Both the position numbers and the translations under genes were made by a program. From assembly GCA_002482645.1 (NCBI GenBank), contig DLGJ01000003.1, forward strand, positions 67,972-131,971: DNA of 64,000 bases, in the 5' to 3' direction. The notes under the pieces were generated by a model. It did not search any database. It was given only the letters and a program-made list of their open reading frames with translations, and had not been told where the DNA came from. Shown here piece after piece: positions 45,967 through 54,084 of the stretch. Origin of the DNA: Hyphomicrobiaceae bacterium UBA7697 (GTDB lineage Bacteria; Pseudomonadota; Alphaproteobacteria; Rhizobiales; Methyloligellaceae). Each line of letters opens with the position of its first letter. The first letter of the stretch is position 1.

Positions 45967-46117
45967 GAGCCGACCCTAGCGCAAACGACCGAGCCAGTTC
46001 ACGGCTCTACGATTTTAGCTTGTACTGTGCCGGCGGTCTTGGCCGCAATTGCCCGTTTTCTGGGAGACATGGTACGAGTCGCCACCTTTGGCCCCCAATG
46101 CGTCGGTGCAAATCCGG

Positions 46118-47503
46118 ATGAGCCTGTCTTGGTTGAACCCTGTAGACCTGGCGAGGCTGACGCGGGGAATTTGGATCGGCCCTCCGGCACCCGATTGGCG
46201 GCCGCGCGCCCTCTGCTTCGAAAAGGACTGGGTGCCGGGATCGCTTGTCATCCCGAAAGGTCAGCCATTCCGCCACGGCATCGACGTTGCGCAAATCGAT
46301 CCTGCCGAGCTTGCGGCGTGCGTTATGCTCGTAACCGAACACGTTCAGGCCAGTAGCGCCCACCAGCTTGTGGTTCCCTCGATCGACGAGGCCGTCGCGG
46401 CGCTTGCGGCCGCGGCGCGCGATCGCTACGCGGGAACGATTTGCGCGGTCACCGGAAGCGTCGGCAAATCCAGCACATGCCATCTCCTGTCCCATGCGCT
46501 CGAACAGTGGGGGACGGGCAATCGGCTGAGGCCCGGTGCCAACACGGCGGCGGGCGCCGTCGCGCAGGTCGTGAATCTCGATGCCGAGCGCTACGCCGTG
46601 ATCGAAATGAGCGTCGGAGAAGGGCTGCGCCGCGCGAGCAGGATCGTCCGCCCGCACCTGGCCATTCTTACGGCCATTTCGCCGGCGCATTTGACCTATG
46701 CGGGCCCGCTGCCGCGGTTAGCTCAGCTGAAGGCAAGTATATTTACAGGTCTGAGCCGGGACGGCGTGGCGATCCTCAACCGCGATATTCCCTTCTACGA
46801 TGATGTCCAGGCGGTGGCCCGAAATCACACGGACACGGTGGTCACCTATGGCGACCATGATGACGCCGATGTGCGGTTGCTCGGCTTCGATAGCAAAAAG
46901 CGCCGTGTGGACGCGGATGTTCTCGGCGATCGCGTGCGGTATCGCCTTGGAACGGACGGTAGGCACATGGCTGTAAACAGCCTTGCCGTGTTGGCTGCCT
47001 TGAAGAAGATGGGCCTAGATTATCGGAAGGGCGCGGCGCGCATGACCGAGGCGCTTCCTCTCGTTCAGCGTGGCGTCTCCTACGCGGCGAGCGTTTCCGG
47101 CAAGCGCGTAACGCTGATCGACGACTCGCATAATGCCAATCCGGCCTCGATGATGGCGGCGTTCCAACTGATCGGGAGTCAGCCGGTGAAAAGGAACGGT
47201 CGGCGGATATTGGTGCTCGCCGATATGCTGGAACTCGGCTCGGAGGAAACGGCCTATCACGTGGAGCTGGCCGCCCCGATCGCGCGTGCGGGAGTCGATC
47301 GGGTCCATGTGATGGGTGCCCTCATGGCGAAGCTTTGGGATGCCCTTCCGGCCCCACTCAGGGGGCAACGCTGCGAGACTACGGACGAGTTGCGCGAGGC
47401 CATCGAGGACGATGTGGAGAACGGTGACGTGATCCTGTTCAAAGGCTCGCATTCCAACAGGCTTTGGAACGTCGTAAGAACCTTGAGGGGGCTGGGTACT
47501 TAG
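46118..47503 (+). CDS. Mur-ligase-family (MurF-like) enzyme
   Basis: About 461 residues with the Mur ligase layout: ATP-binding TGSVGKSSTCHLL near 112-124, VIEMSVGEG, PHLAILTAISPAHL, and IDDSHNANPASMMAAF near 334-349, which matches the DxYNANPxS motif of MurF. MurF joins D-Ala-D-Ala to UDP-MurNAc-tripeptide, but here the gene sits in a polysaccharide locus away from any cell-division cluster and between a PP-loop enzyme and a sulfotransferase, so it may ligate an amino acid or similar acid to a sugar. The start is uncertain; ATG 46118 gives the typical N-terminus. Confidence 0.8.
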   Translation: MSLSWLNPVDLARLTRGIWIGPPAPDWRPRALCFEKDWVPGSLVIPKGQPFRHGIDVAQIDPAELAACVMLVTEHVQASSAHQLVVPSIDEAVAALAAAARDRYAGTICAVTGSVGKSSTCHLLSHALEQWGTGNRLRPGANTAAGAVAQVVNLDAERYAVIEMSVGEGLRRASRIVRPHLAILTAISPAHLTYAGPLPRLAQLKASIFTGLSRDGVAILNRDIPFYDDVQAVARNHTDTVVTYGDHDDADVRLLGFDSKKRRVDADVLGDRVRYRLGTDGRHMAVNSLAVLAALKKMGLDYRKGAARMTEALPLVQRGVSYAASVSGKRVTLIDDSHNANPASMMAAFQLIGSQPVKRNGRRILVLADMLELGSEETAYHVELAAPIARAGVDRVHVMGALMAKLWDALPAPLRGQRCETTDELREAIEDDVENGDVILFKGSHSNRLWNVVRTLRGLGT

Positions 47504-47527
47504 TATTGGTGGGGGCCGCCGCCTTGG

Positions 47528-48496
47528 TCAATCGCCTTCGCGGGACGACTTGGCGAGAGCCGCCGCTGCGCGCAGCGGCGCCGTTATGCGCCAGGACGTT
47601 GAAGCGCGGGTCGCGGAGAGTTGTGCGTTGAGGCGAGCAGCCAGTTGACGGTACTCATTTCGCTCGTTTTGAAGGCTATCTCGCTCTTTCAGCAGATCGT
47701 CGCGCGCTCTCAGAAGATTGTCGCGCGATTTACGGAGGTCGCGGTTCTCATTTCGGAGCTCTGCTTCAACGAGGAAACTATGGAGCTTTGAAACGTCTTG
47801 CTGACGAGTCCAATCGGCGATCGGAGCCAGTCGATTGATATCCCGTTCATAGCCGAATAGCTCAAAGTCCTGCTCATAAAGTTTCTCTACGCTCGAAAGC
47901 GTTGTCCTTGTGAAGAATTGAGAGACGCGATCGTGCGCTCCTGTTGCATGAGGCGCGTGTCGCCTCAACGCAATGCCAAAGGCGGATAGAAATTCAGCAA
48001 CGCGGTCAAATCGTTCGAGATGTCCGACGAATGCCGGCGTAATAACGGAGCTCAATGTATTGATGTGCTGCGAAGCAAAGTGCGGGTCAACCTGGTCCGG
48101 AGAATCGGTCGCGATGATGTCGAGAAAATCCTCGAACGACACATCTCGATCCTTGGATAGGCCGTACCTCGCCAAAAACTGAAGCCGCACGTTGTGATCA
48201 TAACGGTCTTGTATCTTTTCAAGGTAGGCAGACAGGATACGGACATATGGATTTCTCACGACAGTGAAGAAGGAGCTTCCGCATAGATTTTCGCGGTCTG
48301 CGAGGAGACCGTCTAAGGTAACCTTAAATGGCGCGTTCGGCGCGTGCGGGGCCCCATCGTAAGTCTCTGGAGCTTCCGCGAGCCAGAGGGACTCCTTTAT
48401 ACTTGAGCATCCTGCCTTCGGATTGGAAACGAAGCAGAGTCTCTTGCCCGGTATATAGCAGAGGCTGGCTACCCCTTTTGAGAGATGGTTGATCAC
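47528..48496 (-). CDS. Carbohydrate sulfotransferase (Sulfotransfer_2-like) with coiled-coil tail
   Basis: A 322-residue protein. CFVSNPKAGCSSIKESLW (21-38) is the PAPS 5'-phosphosulfate loop of the chondroitin/HNK-1 sulfotransferase-like family, and FFTVVRNPYVRILSAYLEK near 76-94 is the 3'-phosphate site. Residues about 235-300 form a long charged coiled coil with repeated RDNLL/RDDLL heptads, followed by TSWRITAPLRAAAAL, a short motif seen at the C-termini of many bacterial glycan-processing proteins. Together with 19425 and 27925 it gives at least three intact sulfotransferases in the locus. Confidence 0.85.
   Translation of the reverse strand: MINHLSKGVASLCYIPGKRLCFVSNPKAGCSSIKESLWLAEAPETYDGAPHAPNAPFKVTLDGLLADRENLCGSSFFTVVRNPYVRILSAYLEKIQDRYDHNVRLQFLARYGLSKDRDVSFEDFLDIIATDSPDQVDPHFASQHINTLSSVITPAFVGHLERFDRVAEFLSAFGIALRRHAPHATGAHDRVSQFFTRTTLSSVEKLYEQDFELFGYERDINRLAPIADWTRQQDVSKLHSFLVEAELRNENRDLRKSRDNLLRARDDLLKERDSLQNERNEYRQLAARLNAQLSATRASTSWRITAPLRAAAALAKSSREGD
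47561..47580. repeat. Perfect 20-bp palindrome in the sulfotransferase 3' end
   Basis: CGCCGCTGCG followed directly by its reverse complement CGCAGCGGCG. It lies inside the last 20 codons of the sulfotransferase gene (it encodes the Ala/Arg-rich tail) close to the convergent Mur-ligase gene. It could fold into a hairpin limiting read-through, or be a by-product of GC-rich coding. Confidence 0.6.
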
Positions 48497-48859
48497 TTCA
48501 TTTCCGTAAAGTTGATCTGGCGGAGGATAGAGCGTGCCGGAATTTTTGGACCGAGGTCAAACGTTTCTTGCAGTGCCAAGGTCGCCTCCTTGCTCCCGTG
48601 CCTGTCATTGCCGTCGGCGACGATCCATTCCACGATCTCGATTCACTGCGGAGCAGAATGATGAGCACCCTCACGATAAGTCAGAGAGGTTTCAGCTCGG
48701 GTCCACCTCCGCGTTACTCCCCCAGTTGGCTTTGTCCGCTTTTCCAATGGCTTCATGCTTTCTGGTTGCGGAGGTCCGATAGCGAGGGAGCAACACGGCG
48801 CCGGCCGTGCTATGTGGTCCTGCAACGAAAACGGGACCGCGCCGTAAGGATTTAAGACG
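48497..48859. other. Divergent intergenic region, 363 bp
   Basis: Separates the last sulfotransferase of the polysaccharide locus from the solute-binding gene. No convincing gene or repeat is visible; it marks the right boundary of the uninterrupted polysaccharide region. Confidence 0.4.
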
Positions 48860-49648
48860 ATGAGACGAACTGCCTGCCTGTTTCTGTTGGCCGCAATGAT
48901 TGCGGGCCCTTCACCGGCGCGCGCCGGGGACGCTTGCGAGAAAATCGTCATGACCGGCCATCCGGACTATCCGGCGATGGCGTACCGCGCCGGCGATCGC
49001 ATCGACGGGGCCGCGCCCGCTCTCGTCGCGGCGATCGCCGAAGACCTCGGGGTTCCGCTTGTCTCCCAATTTATGGGTTCATGGTCCGAGGCGCAGGAAG
49101 CGGCGCGCGACGGCAAGGCCGACATGATCGTCGGGGTCTACCGCAACGACGAGCGGGAGAAATATCTCGACTACGCGGAGCCTGCGTTTGCCTACGACAC
49201 GGTGGTGGTGTTCGTGGTGGCGGGCAAATCCTTCGAGTTTCGCGGCCAGCAAGATCTCGTCGGCAAGACGGGTGCGGCAAACAAGGGAGAGAGCTTCGGT
49301 GCGGAGTTCGACCGGTTTGTCGAGGATCAGTTGACCATGGTCCGCACGGATGGGGTCGATGCCGCTCTCGCCGAACTCGCTGACGGGAAAGTCGACTACG
49401 TCATCGCAGGCTACTATCCGGGTACCGCCGAAGTGGAGCGCCTTGGTCTCGAAAACGAGATCGTCGCGCTCGAACCCGAGCTGCTGTCCGCGGAGTTGTT
49501 CGTGGCGTTCTCGAAGAGGTCTCCCTGCCGGACGCTCGCGCCGAAGTTCGGCGAGGGCATCGCGGAGATGACCACGGATGGCCGCTTCCAGGAGATGGTG
49601 CGCGATGCCACGACCGAGTGGGACGCGGCCACGAGCGGCGATGAATAG
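48860..49648 (+). CDS. Periplasmic family 3 solute-binding protein
   Basis: A 262-residue exported protein with a Sec signal peptide (hydrophobic 6-17, cleavage after ARA near 22). The mature part looks like the SBP_bac_3 fold: VMTGHPDYPAMAYRAGD, ADMIVGVYRNDEREKYLDY, AKSGxTG-like VGKTGAANKG and LADGKVDYVIAGYYPG. No permease or ATPase of an amino-acid transporter is adjacent, so it may serve a distant ABC system or act as a sensor/ligand-binding protein. Ligand unknown. Confidence 0.82.
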   Translation: MRRTACLFLLAAMIAGPSPARAGDACEKIVMTGHPDYPAMAYRAGDRIDGAAPALVAAIAEDLGVPLVSQFMGSWSEAQEAARDGKADMIVGVYRNDEREKYLDYAEPAFAYDTVVVFVVAGKSFEFRGQQDLVGKTGAANKGESFGAEFDRFVEDQLTMVRTDGVDAALAELADGKVDYVIAGYYPGTAEVERLGLENEIVALEPELLSAELFVAFSKRSPCRTLAPKFGEGIAEMTTDGRFQEMVRDATTEWDAATSGDE

Positions 49649-49718
49649 CGTCGCCGCCAACACGGCCGCCGTACGGCACGACGACTGAGACGATGGGGGA
49701 GACCGCAGGCGCCGAGCG

Positions 49719-50318
49719 TCAGTCCGGTACGTCTGCGTTTTTCGGCACCACGACGGCGAACATGTCGCCGAGCGCCGAGAGGCTTGCGTCCTGCAACTGC
49801 GCCGCGGGTATCTCGGCGCCCGTCGCGGGGTTCGGGATCGCGCGCGTCGCGGTGGCGCCGGCAACCACGGTGTTGGCGTAGCCGTGGTTGAATGAGGCAC
49901 GCGTGGTCGAGTTCACGCACATATGGGTCATGAAGCCGGCATAGACGACGTTCTCGATGCCGCGCTTCTTGAGTTCCGCATCGAGCCCGGTCTGCTCGAA
50001 GGCCGAGGGGTATTTCTTGACGATGACCGTCTCGCCTTCGATCGGCGCCACAATGCCGGCGATCTGGCCGATCGGCGCGGTGACGTCGTAGGGCGTTCCG
50101 GGCCCCGCGTCGTGCACGATGTGGATGACGGGGCGTCCGGCATCGCGGAACCTGCGAAGCAGTTCGGCCGCTTCCTGCAAGGCCGGCTCCACGTTCTCGA
50201 GCTGCATGACGCCCTCGCGATAGGTCTGCTGACAGTCGATCAGCACCAGCGCGCTGTCGGCGATCGGCGCGGGGTTTGGGTTCATGCCCGTGAGCTCGCG
50301 AAGTGTGGGGTTGGCCAT
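49719..50318 (-). CDS. Isochorismatase-family cysteine hydrolase
   Basis: A 199-residue hydrolase. The catalytic Asp, Lys and Cys are visible in LVLIDCQQTY, IVKKYPSAF and THMCVNSTTR. ATG 50318 is preceded by GAGGAGGAG, a strong ribosome-binding site; the frame extends far upstream but only as noise from another gene. Family members hydrolyse amides such as nicotinamide or N-carbamoyl compounds, or isochorismate; the substrate here is not clear. It is followed on its 5' side by an oxidoreductase gene on the same strand. Confidence 0.9.
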   Translation of the reverse strand: MANPTLRELTGMNPNPAPIADSALVLIDCQQTYREGVMQLENVEPALQEAAELLRRFRDAGRPVIHIVHDAGPGTPYDVTAPIGQIAGIVAPIEGETVIVKKYPSAFEQTGLDAELKKRGIENVVYAGFMTHMCVNSTTRASFNHGYANTVVAGATATRAIPNPATGAEIPAAQLQDASLSALGDMFAVVVPKNADVPD

Positions 50319-50458
50319 CCGAATCTCCTCCTCGATATGAGAATGGCTTTGTAGCGTCCCGCGCAACGTAACGCGAGGCGTGTTCGTTCGGCGAGTGCCG
50401 CTACAGGTAAACCGCTTTGGGCCGCGCGGGTCTTGCGGGCTCCTCGCGGCGGACCCTT

Positions 50459-51571
50459 TCAGCCGGCGAGACCCGCGGCGTAACCTCCAATGGCGAGGGA
50501 CGACGTGAGGCCCGGCGAATCGATGCCGTAAAGCGCGATATAGCAGGGGTGCCCGGTCTCCGCAGGTCCTTGGATCGTGAAATCTCCCGTGGCTTCGCCG
50601 GGGCCCGTCGTGCGCGGCCTGATACCGGCATAGTCGGGTGCAAGCGCACCCTCCGGAAGCTCCGGCCAATAGCGCCGGATGGCCGCGTAGAAAGCGCCGC
50701 CGCGGGCGGGATCGACGGAATAGTCGATGCTGTCGATCCACTCGACATCCGGGCCGAACCGTGCCTGTCCTCCGAGGTCGAAGGTGAGATGGATGCCGAG
50801 GCCGCCTGCGGGCGGCACGGGATAGATCAGGTGCCGGAAAGGCGCGCGGCCACTCATGGAGAAGTAGCAGCCCCGGGCCAGATAACGCGGCGGCACGGTG
50901 TTCGGGTCGAGACCGTTCAAGCTCCGCGAGACGTCCCAGGCCCCAAGCCCCGCGGCATTGACGAGCAGTTTCGTTTCGATTTCGGTGGGCTCGTCTCCAC
51001 CGATGCGGAGGCGGATGGAGTTGTCGTCGAGGGTTCCGCCGAGAAGGGGCGTCCGGCACTGGACCAGTGCACCCGCGTTCTCCGCGTCGCCCTGATAGGC
51101 CAGCATCAGCGCGTGCCCATCGACGATCCCTGTGCTGCCCGAGTGAAGCGCGCGGATGCCGTGCAAGTTGGGTTCGAGCGCGGCCAGATCGGCGCCGTCG
51201 ACGAGCGCGATGTCTTCGACGCCGTTGGCGCGGGCGCGGGCGAGCAGTGCCTCGAGTGACTTCACCTCGTCGTCCGATGTGGCGACGACCAGCTTGCCGC
51301 AACGGCGGTGGGGCACGCCGCGCTCGGCGCAATACGCATAGAGCGCGCGGCGCCCCTCGACGCAGAACCGGGCTTTCAGGCTTCCTTGCGGGTAGTAGAG
51401 GCCGGCATGGAGAACCTCGCTGTTGCGCGATGACGTGCCCTGGCCGATTCCGGCTTCGCTTTCGAGCACGAGCACCTCGCGCCCCCGCAGCGCCAAGGAC
51501 CGGGCAACGGAGAGACCGATGACGCCGGCACCGGCGACGACGGCTTCAAACTTATCCAGCCTGTTTCGCAT
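50459..51571 (-). CDS. FAD-dependent oxidoreductase, LhgO-like
   Basis: A 370-residue DAO-type flavoprotein resembling L-2-hydroxyglutarate oxidase/dehydrogenase (LhgO). VVAGAGVIGLSVARSLA binds FAD, then SSRNSEVLHAGLYYPQGSLKA, which is characteristic of LhgO-like enzymes, and GLGIHLTFDLGGQARFGPD. It may feed electrons to the quinone pool. No obvious link to the polysaccharide genes. Confidence 0.87.
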   Translation of the reverse strand: MRNRLDKFEAVVAGAGVIGLSVARSLALRGREVLVLESEAGIGQGTSSRNSEVLHAGLYYPQGSLKARFCVEGRRALYAYCAERGVPHRRCGKLVVATSDDEVKSLEALLARARANGVEDIALVDGADLAALEPNLHGIRALHSGSTGIVDGHALMLAYQGDAENAGALVQCRTPLLGGTLDDNSIRLRIGGDEPTEIETKLLVNAAGLGAWDVSRSLNGLDPNTVPPRYLARGCYFSMSGRAPFRHLIYPVPPAGGLGIHLTFDLGGQARFGPDVEWIDSIDYSVDPARGGAFYAAIRRYWPELPEGALAPDYAGIRPRTTGPGEATGDFTIQGPAETGHPCYIALYGIDSPGLTSSLAIGGYAAGLAG

Positions 51572-51589
51572 TGCGGCCGCGCGAGGACG

Positions 51590-52597
51590 CTACCAGAGCC
51601 GCTTCTGTGCCCTGCCATCGCACGGCATTTGCATCCCGATCGTGTGCCGTGGCCGCGAGACTTTCTCGAACATCTTCTTGTCGATACGCTGGAACGGCTT
51701 GTACCGGTTGCTGCATATCTGGCTCTCGGCGATACGCGGCGCGTATTCAATCAAGAGGGGCCGCGCGCCGTCGAACTCGTTGTTCTGGATCTGAATGCGG
51801 GAAATCCGCGCCTTCTTTCCGGCGATCATGATACCGGCGCCCTCATTGTTGATGAATTTGGAGCGCTCGATACGGACGTTCGAGATGGTCTGATCGGGCC
51901 GGTCCGGCTCCAGGTCGATGCCCGCGCCCGGCCGGGTGCCTTTTGTGTCGCGGAAGACGGACCGGGTCACCAGAATGCGGTTGCCGTGAATGATAGACAG
52001 GCCCTGCCGACGGTTCCGTTCGGCCCGGACACCGCAGAGCGCGACGTCTTCGGCATCGGTGACATGAAAACCGTCGCCCCACATGTTTTTGGCGCGCACA
52101 TTCGAGATGGTGATGCGCTTGGAGCCCTCCAGGATGAAGATGCCCATGCCCCATTCGCCGCCGCGGCCCTTGTGGTTGTTGCGGTCGCCCATGAGCGTGC
52201 CGCCCTTCACGATGACGTCGTGGGCATTCAGGATTCTGAGGACGGAGTAGTTTTTCTTGTCGGTGGGAAACATCTTCAAGACGGTGTCGTTCGTCATCTT
52301 GAACGTCATGTTGCTCTTGAGGGTCAGCCGGTTGCCGCTGACGGCGTGGACGCGATAGGTGCCCGGCGGGACATAGACCGTTCCCCCGGTCCCAGCCACC
52401 TTGTCGATGGCCCGCTGAATGGCCTTGGTGTCGTCGGTCCGCCCGTCGCCTTTCGCGCCGGTGCTCTTGACGTTGACGGTCAGGTTCGACGTGGGGACGG
52501 AGTTGCAGACTTTGTAGCGTGCCGCATGCGCCTGCCCGAACGGAACGATGACGAGGAGAAGCGAGAGAAGCGCAGCAATGCGAAGACGTCTGTTCAC
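51590..52597 (-). CDS. Secreted right-handed beta-helix protein
   Basis: About 335 residues with a signal peptide (RRLRIAALLSLLLVIVPFG, cleavage after AHA) and a pectate-lyase-like superhelix: DDTKAIQRAIDKVAGTGG, VYVPPGTYRV, then repeated right-handed-helix rungs such as ITISNVRAKNMWGDGFHV and NEGAGIMIAGKK. Such proteins bind or cleave polysaccharide. GTG 52597 gives the clean signal peptide; an upstream ATG 52654 is possible. It could be a polysaccharide lyase or epimerase acting on the locus product, but no catalytic triad is evident to me. Confidence 0.8.
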   Translation of the reverse strand: MNRRLRIAALLSLLLVIVPFGQAHAARYKVCNSVPTSNLTVNVKSTGAKGDGRTDDTKAIQRAIDKVAGTGGTVYVPPGTYRVHAVSGNRLTLKSNMTFKMTNDTVLKMFPTDKKNYSVLRILNAHDVIVKGGTLMGDRNNHKGRGGEWGMGIFILEGSKRITISNVRAKNMWGDGFHVTDAEDVALCGVRAERNRRQGLSIIHGNRILVTRSVFRDTKGTRPGAGIDLEPDRPDQTISNVRIERSKFINNEGAGIMIAGKKARISRIQIQNNEFDGARPLLIEYAPRIAESQICSNRYKPFQRIDKKMFEKVSRPRHTIGMQMPCDGRAQKRLW

Positions 52598-52712
52598 GGC
52601 ATATCCGTCGATTTGCTCCTGGGACACCGAATCCCAGCTAACACGATCACCCATGAATATCACATGAACGGGTCGGGGCGAGCCAATGGCACGGCGTCGC
52701 GACACGATCGTA

Positions 52713-53837
52713 TCAGCGGAGGGATTTGCGGATGACGCCGGCGATACGGCGCGCATCGTCGTCCGGCAAGTACGGATGCATGGGGAGGCTCATCACCTGA
52801 TGGCAGATCGTCTCGCTCACCGGGAGCGAGCCTTCGCCGCCGCCATAAGCGAGATAAGGCGCCTGAAGGTGCATGGGCTTCGGGTAGTAGATCGCCGAAG
52901 GGATCCCGGCCTCGTTGAGTGCCGCCTGAATATCGGCGCGGCGATCCGTCTTGATCGTGTATTGCGCCCAGGCCGATTGCCGCCCCGGAATGCGTTTCGG
53001 CACCGTCACGGCGTCTTTCAGCTCCTCGTCGTAGATGCGCGCAAGATGCTCGCGAGCCGCGAGCTCGTCGTCCAGGATCGGCAGCTTCACCGAGAGAATC
53101 GCCGCCTGGATGCTGTCGAGACGTCCGTTGATGCCGATTCGGGCGATCTCGTAGCGGTCGGCGCCTTGGCCGTGCACGCGGATCGACGTCAGCAGCGCGG
53201 CGAGCTCGTCGTCGTCGGTCATGATCGCGCCGCCGTCGCCGTAGCAGCCGAGGGGCTTGGCCGGAAAAAAGCTCGTGCAACTCACCGGCGCCAGGGCCCC
53301 GACGCGCTTGTTCTCGTAGACACCGCCGAAGGACTGCGCCGCATCGGAAATGAGGTTCAGGTTCTCCCGCTCCGCGAGCGCGTTCAGCTCGTTCCAATCG
53401 GCCGGTAAACCGAACAGGTCCACCGCGAGGATGGCTTTCGGCGTCAGCGTCCCGCCGGCGCGTGTCGAGACGATCTTCGCTTCGAGATCGGCGAGGTCGA
53501 GATTGAAGCTGTCTTCTTCCACGTCGACGAAGACGGGCGAGGCACCGGCAAGGATGATCGCTTCGGCGCTGGCGGTGAAGGTGAAGGAGGGAACGAAGAC
53601 CGCGTCGCCCGGCCCGATGCCGTAGGCGAGGAACGGCATGATGATCGCGTCCGTGCCGCTCGAGCAGGAAATCGCATGGCGCACGCCGCAATAGCCGGCG
53701 AGTTCGGTTTCGAGCTTCGTGACGGCGGGACCGAGAATGTAGCGTCCATCGTCGAGGACTTCCTGGATAGCCTCGGCGATTTGCGGCTTGAGCCGCGCAT
53801 ATTGCGTCTTCAAATCGACAAAGGGGACGCCCGGCAT
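52713..53837 (-). CDS. DegT/DnrJ/EryC1-family sugar aminotransferase (WbpE-like)
   Basis: A 374-residue PLP aminotransferase very like WbpE, which makes UDP-2-acetamido-3-amino-2,3-dideoxyglucuronate. Features: FVDLKTQYARLKPQI, GRYILGPAVTKLE, SCSSGTDAI, ISDAAQSFGG and the PLP lysine in CTSFFPAKPLGCYGDGG. ATG 53837 has a GAAGGAAG site. The partner WbpB/WbpD genes are not visible in the window, so it may supply an amino sugar with enzymes encoded elsewhere. Confidence 0.92.
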   Translation of the reverse strand: MPGVPFVDLKTQYARLKPQIAEAIQEVLDDGRYILGPAVTKLETELAGYCGVRHAISCSSGTDAIIMPFLAYGIGPGDAVFVPSFTFTASAEAIILAGASPVFVDVEEDSFNLDLADLEAKIVSTRAGGTLTPKAILAVDLFGLPADWNELNALAERENLNLISDAAQSFGGVYENKRVGALAPVSCTSFFPAKPLGCYGDGGAIMTDDDELAALLTSIRVHGQGADRYEIARIGINGRLDSIQAAILSVKLPILDDELAAREHLARIYDEELKDAVTVPKRIPGRQSAWAQYTIKTDRRADIQAALNEAGIPSAIYYPKPMHLQAPYLAYGGGEGSLPVSETICHQVMSLPMHPYLPDDDARRIAGVIRKSLR

Positions 53838-54084
53838 GGATCTTCCTTCTGTTCTCGTTTTCTAGCGCGTTGGGACCCGGCTCTGGTCGTCGAGCGTTCG
53901 GGCCGCGATTTCCCTAGCCAAGTCGCAGGCGCACGGCAAGGGGACGCATCAAGACGACGCAACCTTGGCGTTCGTGGCGCGTTTCCACCCCGGTCTTCGC
54001 GTTCAGACAGGGTTCAGGTCAGACCCTCCAATCTCCCGGGCGAGTTGGCCTTCCGAGCCGAGCGGCAGGTCGTTGGAGGTTCAG

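Noticed and set aside
50319..51332. Long 5' extension of the isochorismatase-like gene
   Set aside because: The extension is out-of-phase sequence of the neighbouring oxidoreductase gene; a strong ribosome-binding site and the family N-terminus are at 50318.
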